Of a DNA stretch of 10,280 bases, positions 1 through 6,304 are shown one piece after another; position 1 is the first letter of the stretch, and the number at the start of each line of letters is the position of its first letter. Source of the stretch: Micrococcales bacterium (GTDB taxonomy: Bacteria > Actinomycetota > Actinomycetes > S36-B12 > UBA5976). The stretch spans positions 1-10,280 of the forward strand of contig JAHEEQ010000033.1 of assembly GCA_024640585.1 (NCBI GenBank), read 5' to 3'. The translations under genes and the position numbers were made by a program. The notes under the pieces are model-generated. The model made no database searches. It was not told where the DNA came from and saw only the letters and a list, made by a program, of their open reading frames with translations.

Positions 1-1
1 T

Positions 2-235
2 CCAACTTATGACGAAATGTTGCTAGGTCGCCCAGAATTTGTGGGTATTGAATCAGTTTCAGGTGAAGCTGTATTTATAAAAGTAATTGCGAAAGTTGCA
101 CCGCAACAGCAAATGACTTTGGCCCGCGCTCTTCGCGAGAGAATCAAAAATGCATTTGATGCAGCCGGTGTGCGGGTGCCAGTTTTGACTCGTCCATATC
201 CAACTCCTGGCACTCCTCCAACCACACCTCGCTAA
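2..235 (+). CDS. MscS-family mechanosensitive ion channel, C-terminal end (partial)
   Basis: The reading frame is open from base 2 to a TAA at 233-235 and gives about 77 residues; the 5' part lies outside the window. The segment RPEFVGIESVSGEAVFIKV, followed by a basic amphipathic helix with ALRERIKNAFDAAGVRVP, matches the cytoplasmic C-terminal alpha/beta domain of small-conductance mechanosensitive channels, where a 'GVESLGDSAV' strand precedes an 'LRRRIKEAFDEAGIEIP' helix. MscS channels sit in the inner membrane as heptamers and release solutes on hypo-osmotic shock. The visible part has no membrane segment because those lie upstream. After the domain comes a short proline/threonine-rich tail (PYPTPGTPPTTPR). 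The stop overlaps the next start codon by one base (TAATG), so the globin gene is probably translationally coupled to it. The family call rests on recall of the domain pattern and is fairly secure. Confidence 0.78.
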   Translation, partial: PTYDEMLLGRPEFVGIESVSGEAVFIKVIAKVAPQQQMTLARALRERIKNAFDAAGVRVPVLTRPYPTPGTPPTTPR

Positions 236-651
236 TGACTGATGATTTTTACACCCGTGTTGGTGGCGAAGGATTTTTTTCGTCACTAGTCAAAGATTTT
301 TACAAAGGTGTAGCAACCGATCCACTCTTGCGACCGATGTATCCAGAAGATGATTTAGAGCCAGCCATCCGCCGGTTAACCCTTTTCTTAATGCAGTACT
401 GGGGAGGCCCTGGAACATATTCCGAAGAACGCGGGCATCCGAGACTTCGAATGCGTCATGCAGCATTTGCAATTGATGCCATCGCGCGCGATGCCTGGCT
501 TAAACACATGATGGCATCTGTGGAAGCGCAAAATATGGAAAAAGAACTTCACGACGAACTTGTCACCTACTTGGTTCAAGTTGCGCACTTCTTGATGAAT
601 GAAACTCCGAAAGAAGTAGATGACTTAAGTCGCGATCGCAAACTTAATTAA
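235..651 (+). CDS. glbO: Group II truncated haemoglobin (GlbO/TrHbO type)
   Basis: A 138-residue globin, slightly longer than mycobacterial GlbO because of a charged C-terminal extension (about residues 125-138). Family hallmarks are all present: YPEDD at 36-40, QYWGGP at 54-59, YSEERGHPRLRMRHAAF at 62-78, and DAWL at 86-89. His75 is the expected proximal (F8) haem ligand. Tyr23 (B10), Tyr36 (CD1) and Trp88 (G8) match the distal-pocket residues known in M. tuberculosis GlbO. Group II truncated globins are cytosolic haem proteins that bind O2 with high affinity and are linked to peroxide or NO chemistry and respiration; the exact role here is not shown. The ATG overlaps the upstream channel stop (TAATG), so the two are probably co-transcribed. 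The gene ends 2 bp from the convergent gene at 654-1328, with no terminator between. Confidence 0.96.
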   Translation: MTDDFYTRVGGEGFFSSLVKDFYKGVATDPLLRPMYPEDDLEPAIRRLTLFLMQYWGGPGTYSEERGHPRLRMRHAAFAIDAIARDAWLKHMMASVEAQNMEKELHDELVTYLVQVAHFLMNETPKEVDDLSRDRKLN

Positions 652-653
652 GA

Positions 654-1328
654 CTATTTAACAACTCGAAGTTTGTTTTTCTTTGGCCGGTCGTCAAAAA
701 ATATATGTCCGCCAGGCGTGGAAAGTCGCTTCCATCCATCTACGTTTTGAAAATTAGCAAAAGCATTTGCGTCAGCTAGAAAACCAAGTTGCCGCGCGAT
801 GTGAATGCAGCGAAGGGGCAAACCAGAAATCGATTTGCCTTCCCAAACTTGATTCGCAACATAATCTTTCATTTTGCTGTCAGCATTTGGGAACATAGAA
901 ATTTGTTGATGGTAGTCGGCAACCACTTTTTCAACTTCATCATTTAGTTTTCCGCAAGTTGCTTTTTCGCCTTGAATCCACTTCGTTTCAGGTGGCATGT
1001 CTGCATACTCAAGTGGCTTACCCAAATCATCTGGAAGCGAATAAGTTTGAATGCGATTGGTTTCGTTGATGGTTGAAAGATCTCCAAGAATGTCACGCAT
1101 TCTGGCTGCGAACACAACACAATCGATTGGCATAGCTGGTTCGCTCGCGAGTGGAATCGCGATGAAGACTAAGGCGTCGACTGGGGTCTTGGCCCAGATT
1201 CCCGCAACCTTGCCGCGAGTTTGGATGCGAACAACAGAAGTTGGATCCCAGCGGTTCAAGTTTCTAAGCAACCCTGCGAGGTGGACTGCTTCTTCATACT
1301 TGAGTTCGATTGGTGATTGAACGCTCAT
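654..1328 (-). CDS. Conserved actinobacterial protein of unknown function
   Basis: A 224-residue cytosolic protein with no signal peptide or membrane helix. I do not recognise a domain of known function. The N-terminal 110 residues look alpha/beta (VVRIQTRGKVAGIWAKTP, then DALVFIAIPLA and CVVFAARMRDIL). The C-terminal half is helical and ends in GWKRLSTPGGHIFF and a basic tail (RPKKNKLRVVK). Two cysteines (Cys70, Cys125) and one near 174 show no metal-site spacing. From its position between a glbO-type gene and the thioesterase it is plausibly the counterpart of M. tuberculosis Rv2474c (about 217 aa), but this rests on remembered gene order. It follows the thioesterase gene by 40 bp on the same strand. 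The start has no clear Shine-Dalgarno; a -10-like AAGAAT (minus strand, 1335-1340) ends six bases before the ATG, which suggests a leaderless transcript in addition to read-through. Confidence 0.8.
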   Translation of the reverse strand: MSVQSPIELKYEEAVHLAGLLRNLNRWDPTSVVRIQTRGKVAGIWAKTPVDALVFIAIPLASEPAMPIDCVVFAARMRDILGDLSTINETNRIQTYSLPDDLGKPLEYADMPPETKWIQGEKATCGKLNDEVEKVVADYHQQISMFPNADSKMKDYVANQVWEGKSISGLPLRCIHIARQLGFLADANAFANFQNVDGWKRLSTPGGHIFFDDRPKKNKLRVVK

Positions 1329-1368
1329 GTGGTCATTCTTACAAAAATATTATTGCTTCGCATTTCGA

Positions 1369-1773
1369 CTATTTACTAAAAGCTTCGAAAGCAGCACGAA
1401 GATTGTCTGGGATCCGAACTACCGAATCGCTCTTCACATCAAAAGTGACCATCACGGTTGAAGCTTTTGCGTAAATGTGCCCCGCGCCATCGGAAATCAA
1501 ATAAGACAGGTTGTAAGACGCGCCACCTATCTTGTCGATGGAAATCTCGACAGAAACAGAAGTGGCGTCCATCGGAATTGCTTTTAGATAGTCAATTTCT
1601 TGGCGCGCAACCACATGGCCAATTTCAGCAAGCTCGGCTTTAGAAATATTAAGTTTTTCCACAAGGGCAACTCGAGCATCTTGCATATATTCAAAATACC
1701 GAACATTGTTCACATGTCCAAGCACATCAAAGTCATTCCACCGAAGTGGAATAACTTTGACTAGAGCGTTCAT
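1369..1773 (-). CDS. Hotdog-fold acyl-CoA thioesterase (4HBT family)
   Basis: A 134-residue single-domain hotdog protein, the normal size for the YbgC/FadM/4-hydroxybenzoyl-CoA thioesterase group. The N-terminal motif RWNDFDVLGHVNNVRYFEYM (residues 11-30) is diagnostic: Asp16 aligns with the catalytic aspartate of 4HBT-type enzymes, and GHVNN forms the start of the central hotdog helix. The middle has the usual strand pairs (VVARQEIDYLKAIPMDATSVSVEISIDK is split over two strands). Such enzymes hydrolyse acyl-CoA thioesters in the cytosol; the acyl chain cannot be told from sequence. Its ATG overlaps the ettA stop by one base (TAATG read on the minus strand), so it is probably translationally coupled to ettA. 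From memory this order matches Rv2475c near Rv2477c in M. tuberculosis. Confidence 0.9.
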   Translation of the reverse strand: MNALVKVIPLRWNDFDVLGHVNNVRYFEYMQDARVALVEKLNISKAELAEIGHVVARQEIDYLKAIPMDATSVSVEISIDKIGGASYNLSYLISDGAGHIYAKASTVMVTFDVKSDSVVRIPDNLRAAFEAFSK

Positions 1774-3464
1774 TAGTCGCGGGTCAACTTTCGGTATGTT
1801 GCACGGTGAGGGCGGGCCGCTTCGACACCGAGACGTTCAACCTTGTTCTTTTCGTACGACTCGAAGTTTCCTTCGTACCAGAACCACTGACTATCGCCTT
1901 CATACGCCAAAATGTGAGTTGCAATCCGGTCGAGGAACCAGCGGTCGTGCGAGGTGATAACTGCACAACCTGGGAATTCGAGCAATGCGTTTTCGAGAGA
2001 TCCAAGGGTTTCAACATCAAGGTCGTTTGTCGGTTCGTCTAGAAGCAACAAGTTTCCGCCTTGCTTCAACGTCAAAGCAAGGTTCAAACGGTTTCGCTCT
2101 CCACCAGAAAGCACGCCAGTTTTCTTTTGTTGATCTGCACCCTTGAAACCGAAAGCACCAACATATGCGCGAGATGGCATTTCGACCTGACCAACTTTGA
2201 TCCAGTCCAAACCATCTGAAACAACTTCCCAAACCGACTTCTCTGGATCCAAACCTGCGCGGCTTTGATCTACATAAGAAAGTTTGACGGTGTCGCCAAT
2301 CTTCAAGTCACCGCTATCAGGTTTTTCTGATTCAACTGCCAAACCTGCAGCAGTAACAATCATGCGAAACAGCGTGGTTTTACCAACACCATTTGGACCA
2401 ATCACACCAACGATTCCATTGCGTGGCAGTGTAAATGAAAGGTTGTCAATCAAAACTCGGTCATCAAAGCCTTTGGTTAGACCATTGGCCTCAACCACGA
2501 TCGCACCAAGGCGAGGTCCTGGTGGAATTTGGATTTCTTCAAAGTCCATTTTGCGAGTCTTCTCCGCCTCAGAAGCCATTTCTTCGTAACGGTCTAAACG
2601 AGCACGAGACTTAGTTTGACGAGCCTTCGCATTTGAACGAACCCACTCGAGTTCTTCATCAAGACGCTTCTTTTGTTTTACGTCTTTTTGACCTTCAACT
2701 TTTAAGCGAGCTGATTTCATTTCTAGGTAGGTTGAGTAGTTGCCTTCGTATGGATAGCAGCGACCACGGTCTAATTCCAAAATCCACTGTGCAACATTGT
2801 CCAAGAAGTATCTATCGTGTGTAATCGCGACGATAGTGCCTGGGTATTTTTCAAGATGTTGTTCAAGCCACTGCACACTCTCGGCGTCCAAGTGGTTGGT
2901 CGGTTCGTCAAGCAAAAGCAAATCTGGTTGTTGCAACAACAATTTGCAAAGTGCAACGCGACGACGTTCACCACCAGATAGTTTGGTTACATCAGCATCT
3001 GGTGCTGGACAGCGAAGTGCATCCATCGCCATTTCAAGTTGCGCATCTAGATCCCAAGCATTCTTGTGGTCGATTTTTTCTTGCAACTTGCCCATTTCTT
3101 CCATCAACTTATCGAAGTCAGCATCTGGGTTTGCCATCTCTGCAGAAATTTCGTTGTAGCGATCTAGCATTGCTTTGGTTTCTGCAACACCATCTTCAAC
3201 ATTTCCAAGCACTGTTTTGGTTTCATCAAGTTTTGGCTCTTGCGCCAAGATGCCAACTGTGTAGCCAGGTGTTAAGTAAGCCTCACCGTTTGATACTTGC
3301 TCGAGTCCTGCCATCACCTTGATGAGAGTTGATTTACCTGCGCCGTTTGGGCCAACCACACCGATTTTTGCGCCTGGCAAAAACATCAGAGTTACGTCAT
3401 CCAGGATGACCTTGTCGCCGTGAGCTTTACGTGCTTTTTTGAGGGTATAAATGAATTCAGCCAT
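1773..3464 (-). CDS. ettA: Energy-dependent translational throttle protein EttA (ABC-F ATPase)
   Basis: A 563-residue soluble tandem ABC ATPase with no membrane domain, close to the usual EttA length of about 555. ABC1 has Walker A GPNGAGKST (38-46), signature LSGGERRRV (162-170) and Walker B LLLLDEPTNHLD (182-193) with catalytic Glu187. The arm subdomain lies around 95-145, rich in Glu/Lys. A charged coiled linker at about 245-320, containing WVRSNAKARQTKSRARL, is the P-site tRNA interaction motif of ABC-F proteins. ABC2 has GPNGVGKTT (356-364), LSGGERNRL (452-460) and LLLLDEPTNDLD (472-483) with Glu477. EttA binds the ribosomal E site and gates the first elongation step according to ATP/ADP level. 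No antibiotic-resistance-type extended linker is evident. The gene lies between the SSB-like gene and the thioesterase. No good Shine-Dalgarno precedes the ATG; a TAGGCT hexamer (minus strand, 3473-3478) eight bases upstream could be a -10 element giving an almost leaderless mRNA. Confidence 0.96.
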   Translation of the reverse strand: MAEFIYTLKKARKAHGDKVILDDVTLMFLPGAKIGVVGPNGAGKSTLIKVMAGLEQVSNGEAYLTPGYTVGILAQEPKLDETKTVLGNVEDGVAETKAMLDRYNEISAEMANPDADFDKLMEEMGKLQEKIDHKNAWDLDAQLEMAMDALRCPAPDADVTKLSGGERRRVALCKLLLQQPDLLLLDEPTNHLDAESVQWLEQHLEKYPGTIVAITHDRYFLDNVAQWILELDRGRCYPYEGNYSTYLEMKSARLKVEGQKDVKQKKRLDEELEWVRSNAKARQTKSRARLDRYEEMASEAEKTRKMDFEEIQIPPGPRLGAIVVEANGLTKGFDDRVLIDNLSFTLPRNGIVGVIGPNGVGKTTLFRMIVTAAGLAVESEKPDSGDLKIGDTVKLSYVDQSRAGLDPEKSVWEVVSDGLDWIKVGQVEMPSRAYVGAFGFKGADQQKKTGVLSGGERNRLNLALTLKQGGNLLLLDEPTNDLDVETLGSLENALLEFPGCAVITSHDRWFLDRIATHILAYEGDSQWFWYEGNFESYEKNKVERLGVEAARPHRATYRKLTRD

Positions 3465-3496
3465 AGCGGGGAAGCCTACCTGCGCTCAAACCGCAC

Positions 3497-3907
3497 TCAG
3501 CCCGTGAGCGAAATGCTCCCCGAACTCTCAACTCCATCAAAATCCGTGCGCGAACCCCTCGTGAATTGGCTACTTCCCCGACTCAAATCATGACCAATTG
3601 AAGAGGCTTCGACTTCAACGGAAGTTCCGGACTTTTCCTCTTTGTTCCACTCCCGCACTCGCAATTTTCCAACGACAACAACTGGATCGCCTTTCTTCAC
3701 ACTCGAGCCAACATTCTCAGCGAGCCCACGCCACGCAGTCACATTGAAATAGGTCGTATCTCCATCTAGCCAAATCTGCGCGGCTTTGTCGAACCTTCTC
3801 GAATTCACTGCAACCCGAACTGAACACATGGAAACACCGCTCTTAGTCGGCACCATTACGGGTTCGCTCACCACATTGCCATTTAAACTGACATTTATCT
3901 CTGTCAT
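3497..3907 (-). CDS. SSB-like single-stranded DNA-binding protein lacking the acidic C-terminal tip
   Basis: A 136-residue protein with one OB-fold domain at about residues 4-106. Recognisable SSB features are the start NVSLNGNVVSEP, the strand VRVAVNSRRFD, TYFNVTAWRGLAENV (Trp59) and KKGDPVVVVGKLRVREW (Trp87). Bacterial SSBs normally end in a flexible tail tipped with DDDIPF-like residues that recruit partner proteins. This one ends SSGSISLTG with a short Ser/Gly tail and no acidic tip, so it is probably an accessory SSB paralogue and not the replicative one. From memory M. tuberculosis Rv2478c, next to the ettA homologue Rv2477c, is a similar SSB-like protein. The ATG has a good Shine-Dalgarno (GAGGA, minus strand, 3911-3917 area). 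It is followed after 32 bp by ettA. A possible promoter overlapping a DnaA box lies about 65-100 bp upstream. Confidence 0.88.
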   Translation of the reverse strand: MTEINVSLNGNVVSEPVMVPTKSGVSMCSVRVAVNSRRFDKAAQIWLDGDTTYFNVTAWRGLAENVGSSVKKGDPVVVVGKLRVREWNKEEKSGTSVEVEASSIGHDLSRGSSQFTRGSRTDFDGVESSGSISLTG

Positions 3908-3971
3908 TTTTCCTCACTTTCGTGCAGAAAATTAAATTACTTTTTTAACGTCTACCTAATTCACTGAAACT

Positions 3972-3980
3972 TGTGGATAA
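3972..3980 (-). promoter_or_regulatory. Perfect DnaA-box consensus (TTATCCACA)
   Basis: The minus strand reads TTATCCACA, an exact match to the strong DnaA box. It lies in the 115-bp spacer between the divergent SSB-like and collagen-like genes, and it overlaps the -10 hexamer of a possible SSB-gene promoter. The left arm also takes part in a small inverted repeat GTGGA-N5-TCCAC (3973-3987). A single 9-bp match is expected by chance in roughly one such window in ten or more, so function is unproven. No cluster of boxes or AT-rich unwinding element is present, so this is not an origin. Confidence 0.45.
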
Positions 3981-4005
3981 TCTCCACCTATTAAGTGTTG
4001 TGCAA
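3977..4005 (-). promoter_or_regulatory. Possible sigma-70 type promoter of the SSB-like gene
   Basis: On the minus strand a TTGCAC hexamer (4000-4005) is separated by exactly 17 bases from GATTAT (3977-3982), reasonable -35 and -10 elements. Transcription would begin near 3970 and give a leader of about 60 nt before the SSB-like ATG. The -10 overlaps the DnaA box at 3972-3980. Assigned by eye only. Confidence 0.35.
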
Positions 4006-4028
4006 AACACCCAAACTCAAGGATGGTA

Positions 4029-4769
4029 ATGAAAAAAGCAATTTACCCAGTACTACTTGTAATTTTCACGGTGCTGTTGACTTCTATCACTTCATCGCAA
4101 GCGACACCGGCTCAGTCAACTTACTACGCCTGCGTCAAGAAATCTTCTGGCGCAATCAAAATGACAACCTCTGCAAAGAAATGTGCAAAAGGTTATGCAA
4201 AAATATCTTGGAATAGCAATGGCCCTCAAGGACCTTCAGGTATAACTGGAATAGAAGGAGAACCAGGAGCGGACGGACAAGATGGCGGGTACGAAGTCAT
4301 GTTGAATCCAACCGACTTCACTACCTATAGCTTCTCAACTCTTTCATCACTAGAACAGGTTTATGAAAGTAGCCTTCCTAGAAGTGCATGGGTTATTGAA
4401 AATGCAAACACTGGTGTTGAGACTCTTCTCGCTTCATTCCCGGCACCAAGTTCTTGGGCAACAGCAACAAGTGCGAAAATTACTGTTTATTGGTACGCCG
4501 AAAATAGCAGTGGAAATGTGATCTTGGAATCTTGGGGAGATGGAAAATCCGAAGGTAGTTCTCTAGATCATTTATCGGGAACTGTTGGAAAGATGTACCA
4601 ATCAACACCGCTTACTAAGACACTAATTTCTTCTGAAAAGACATTTCCCATAAACCCAGGTTCTGAAATGATTGACGTAACAATTATGCGTTGGATGAAT
4701 AGCGCTCTGGACACCAACACTGGCAAGATTTATATTCTTGCTGCCAAGGTAGAACCAGTTCTGGAGTAA
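4029..4769 (+). CDS. Secreted collagen-like protein with beta-rich C-terminal domain
   Basis: I choose the ATG at 4029 (246 residues) because AAGGA (4019-4023) sits five bases before it; the in-frame ATG at 4023 has no ribosome site. Residues 1-25 are a signal peptide: KK, a hydrophobic core, and SQA before cleavage. Residues 32-62 form a small head, YYACVKKSSGAIKMTT then KKCAKGYAKISWN, whose Cys35 and Cys52 may pair; this head recurs in actinobacterial secreted proteins ahead of collagen repeats. Residues 65-86 are seven Gly-X-Y triplets (GPQ GPS GIT GIE GEP GAD GQD). The remaining 160 residues are beta-rich; FPAPSSWATATSAKITVYWYA and DTNTGKIYILAAKVEP resemble beta-sandwich domains in phage tail and virion proteins. 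It is probably exported and trimeric, acting as an adhesin or surface decoration. There is no LPXTG, lipobox or membrane anchor. It is monocistronic, with its own terminator. Function unknown. Confidence 0.82.
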   Translation: MKKAIYPVLLVIFTVLLTSITSSQATPAQSTYYACVKKSSGAIKMTTSAKKCAKGYAKISWNSNGPQGPSGITGIEGEPGADGQDGGYEVMLNPTDFTTYSFSTLSSLEQVYESSLPRSAWVIENANTGVETLLASFPAPSSWATATSAKITVYWYAENSSGNVILESWGDGKSEGSSLDHLSGTVGKMYQSTPLTKTLISSEKTFPINPGSEMIDVTIMRWMNSALDTNTGKIYILAAKVEPVLE

Positions 4770-4773
4770 ACCT

Positions 4774-4816
4774 CAAAAACAGCCGCCTAGGTTCTCGCTT
4801 AGGCGGCTCGTTTTTG
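4774..4816 (+). terminator. Rho-independent terminator after the collagen-like gene
   Basis: Nine-base perfect arms AGCCGCCTA (4781-4789) and TAGGCGGCT (4800-4808) enclose a 10-base loop and are followed by CG and TTTTTG. A CAAAAAC before the stem mirrors the GTTTTTG after it, so the element could work in both directions. It starts 12 bp after the stop codon and separates the gene from the tRNA. Confidence 0.92.
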
Positions 4817-4850
4817 TGTGCAGGCTTTTTCTGCGAAAATAAGCCCACTA

Positions 4851-4923
4851 GCGCTCGTAGCTCAATGGATAGAGCAACCGGTTTCTACCCGGTAGGTTGG
4901 AGGTTCGACCCCTCTCGAGCGTG
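4851..4923 (+). tRNA. tRNA-Arg (anticodon TCT)
   Basis: A full cloverleaf can be folded by hand. The acceptor pairs GCGCTCG (4851-4857) with CGAGCGT (4916-4922), including a G1-U72 wobble at the end. The D arm is GCTC/GAGC (4860-4863, 4872-4875). The anticodon arm is ACCGG/CCGGT (4877-4881, 4889-4893) with loop TTTCTAC, giving anticodon TCT, which reads AGA and AGG. The T arm is GGAGG/CCTCT (4899-4903, 4911-4915) with loop TTCGACC. The discriminator is G4923 and CCA is not encoded. A GAAAAT hexamer (4835-4840) ten bases upstream is a possible -10 element. No partial copy of the 3' end is seen nearby, so there is no sign of an integrated element. Confidence 0.95.
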
Positions 4924-4924
4924 C

Positions 4925-4938
4925 AAAGTAATTACTTT
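4925..4938. repeat. 14-bp AT-rich palindrome AAAGTAATTACTTT
   Basis: A perfect 7+7 palindrome directly after the tRNA and overlapping the stop codon of the minus-strand DinB-like gene. It is followed by a T on one side and preceded by CA on the other. It may help end the tRNA transcript, but the stem is weak and has no real loop, so this is only a possibility. Confidence 0.35.
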
Positions 4939-5411
4939 TGAGAGTGGAAAAAGCTCCAGAAGTCGTAAGAATCTAAATCTATTTTCGCTATTCCCTGCAC
5001 TTCGATTGCGGTTGCGATTTGGGTTCTGTGTTCAGTCGCGTGATAAATAGCCTGGTGAAGCACCATTTCGCGGCTGGTCTTTGATGGACCATCGAAGCCA
5101 TCAAATGTGATTTCAGCATTTGGTTTGGACGCATTTTCAAAGATCTTCGCGTCTTGACCGCTTAAGTGATTTCTTAAATTGGTGATGTCTGATTGTGTAG
5201 TAGGTAACGGATAATCGTCATCCTCGAAACCATCCAGTAGGTACAGGTACCAATTATTTCCACTAACAATGTGCGCAGAAATGTTCGCAACATTCCAATC
5301 TGTATTTCCATAATGAGCCTTTAAACATTCAAGTGGCAACGCTGATAATTCTTCAAAGAACTTCCCATTTGCCCAGGTCATGTGTTGTATCGAGTATGAA
5401 ATGTCAAACAT
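4932..5411 (-). CDS. DinB/YfiT-like four-helix protein
   Basis: A 159-residue protein of the size and pattern of the DinB superfamily, soluble four-helix bundles with a metal site built from three histidines. The N-terminal helix (SIQHMTWANGKFFEELSALP) is followed by a short strand, then AHIVSGNNWYLYLLDG with His47, and finally HQAIYHATEHRTQI with His124 and His128 in the typical HxxxHR arrangement. These three histidines are the likely metal ligands. Members include thiol transferases such as mycothiol-dependent enzymes and many proteins of unknown reaction; here the substrate cannot be named. It is the last gene of a three-gene minus-strand set, five bases after the J-domain-like gene, with only a weak Shine-Dalgarno, which suggests coupling. 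An actinobacterial link to mycothiol is possible but is inference. Confidence 0.82.
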   Translation of the reverse strand: MFDISYSIQHMTWANGKFFEELSALPLECLKAHYGNTDWNVANISAHIVSGNNWYLYLLDGFEDDDYPLPTTQSDITNLRNHLSGQDAKIFENASKPNAEITFDGFDGPSKTSREMVLHQAIYHATEHRTQIATAIEVQGIAKIDLDSYDFWSFFHSQK

Positions 5412-5416
5412 TGGGA

Positions 5417-6301
5417 CTACTTAATTTGCGCGAACTTCAAAACTCGCTGTGTGACACTAAAAAGATTCTCATCTGTATCATCATCGCGACGATGGAGAAC
5501 TATTTGCAAGTTGAGAGAATTTAGTGACTCTTTTTCCGTCACAGGCAAACCGCCAAATGAAATGAAAGGCATGAACCAAGAATCACTTGCTTTAGTCCAA
5601 GCAAGATCACGGATTTTCGCACCGCCACTCAGAGCTTGAACTTCGCTATCAATCTCAACCTCTTTATTGCGATCTCGAATTACATAACCGACAGCTTTTG
5701 CAGTTAGCTTCAAGTCTGGATCGCCAAGTGATTGCCATTTATTTTTCGTGTCTAGGTCAGGATGTTTAAATTCCCAACCACTAGCGGTCAAACGAAAGTC
5801 TGAAACTTCAGAATTCATTTCTTCGTTCGAATAGCAAACAACTTCGACAGTGTCTCCATCTGTAACCGCAATAGTCATTGTCACCTCTTGCCCATAGGCA
5901 ATGAATGACATTGGTTTACGCAACCCCAGCATTTGGAATTGATCTACATACTCAAAAAGGTCTGTAACAGCGCGAAGTGAAAAAGTGTCCCGCTTTTCGA
6001 TTACTGCAGCACTCTTGCGAACTTTTTCTTGAACTCGCGCTTCAGACACATCGCTTCGGCCAACAAGTTCAGACAAGTAATAGTCGAGTGCATCAAGATC
6101 GCGAATCTCTTCCATGGCATCACCTAGCGCGCTCATATATGCAGCGTCGCCACCTGGAAGGTCAGGGTGGAATTTCTTCGCAAGTGTTTTGTAATTAGCC
6201 TCAGCTATTTCCAAAGCGAGTTTTGGATTCTTATCTTTAACAGCTAAAACCAAAACGTGGCGCGGAACTCCAAGTGCAATTAACGGATTGTCGTTTGCCA
6301 T
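5417..6301 (-). CDS. J-domain-like protein with HPD motif and a unique C-terminal region
   Basis: A 294-residue cytosolic protein. Residues 5-75 look like a J domain: NPLIALGVPRHV, a helix, and NYKTLAKKFHPDLPGGD with the HPD tripeptide at 45-47 that stimulates Hsp70 (DnaK) ATPase in J-proteins, then a final helix (SALGDAMEEIRD). Helices I and II are separated by more residues than in DnaJ. The Gly/Phe region, the CxxCxGxG zinc fingers and the substrate-binding domains of DnaJ/CbpA are all missing. Residues 120-290 are beta-rich (FIAYGQEVTMTIAVTDGDTV, FRLTASGWEFKHPDL, LNLQIVLHRRDD) and I do not recognise them. The gene lies three bases after an acidic unknown gene (TAA-AAC-ATG) and five before the DinB-like gene, so the three are probably one operon. 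It could direct DnaK to one client, perhaps its neighbour; that is inference. Confidence 0.72.
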   Translation of the reverse strand: MANDNPLIALGVPRHVLVLAVKDKNPKLALEIAEANYKTLAKKFHPDLPGGDAAYMSALGDAMEEIRDLDALDYYLSELVGRSDVSEARVQEKVRKSAAVIEKRDTFSLRAVTDLFEYVDQFQMLGLRKPMSFIAYGQEVTMTIAVTDGDTVEVVCYSNEEMNSEVSDFRLTASGWEFKHPDLDTKNKWQSLGDPDLKLTAKAVGYVIRDRNKEVEIDSEVQALSGGAKIRDLAWTKASDSWFMPFISFGGLPVTEKESLNSLNLQIVLHRRDDDTDENLFSVTQRVLKFAQIK

Positions 6302-6304
6302 GTT

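Noticed and set aside
2797..3322. Long plus-strand open frames opposite ettA (120 and 123 codons)
   Set aside because: They are antisense shadows of a strongly conserved ATPase, with no ribosome site and no protein-like composition.
4023..4025. ATG at 4023 as start of the collagen-like gene
   Set aside because: The Shine-Dalgarno AAGGA overlaps this ATG, so it can only serve the ATG at 4029.
3908..4028. Replication origin or plasmid origin suggested by the DnaA box
   Set aside because: Only one box is present, with no box cluster, no AT-rich unwinding region and no dnaA/dnaN/rep genes.
4770..4931. tRNA-associated integration site carrying the collagen-like gene as an island
   Set aside because: No integrase, no direct repeat of the tRNA 3' end and no second junction are visible in the window.
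4814..5050. 78-codon plus-strand open frame
   Set aside because: It runs through the tRNA-Arg and opposite the DinB-like gene, has no ribosome site, and its translation is low-complexity Arg/Leu; it is not a gene.
5417..6301. J-like gene as a true dnaJ or cbpA
   Set aside because: There are no zinc-finger repeats, no Gly/Phe region and no substrate-binding domains, and the J-domain spacing is unusual.
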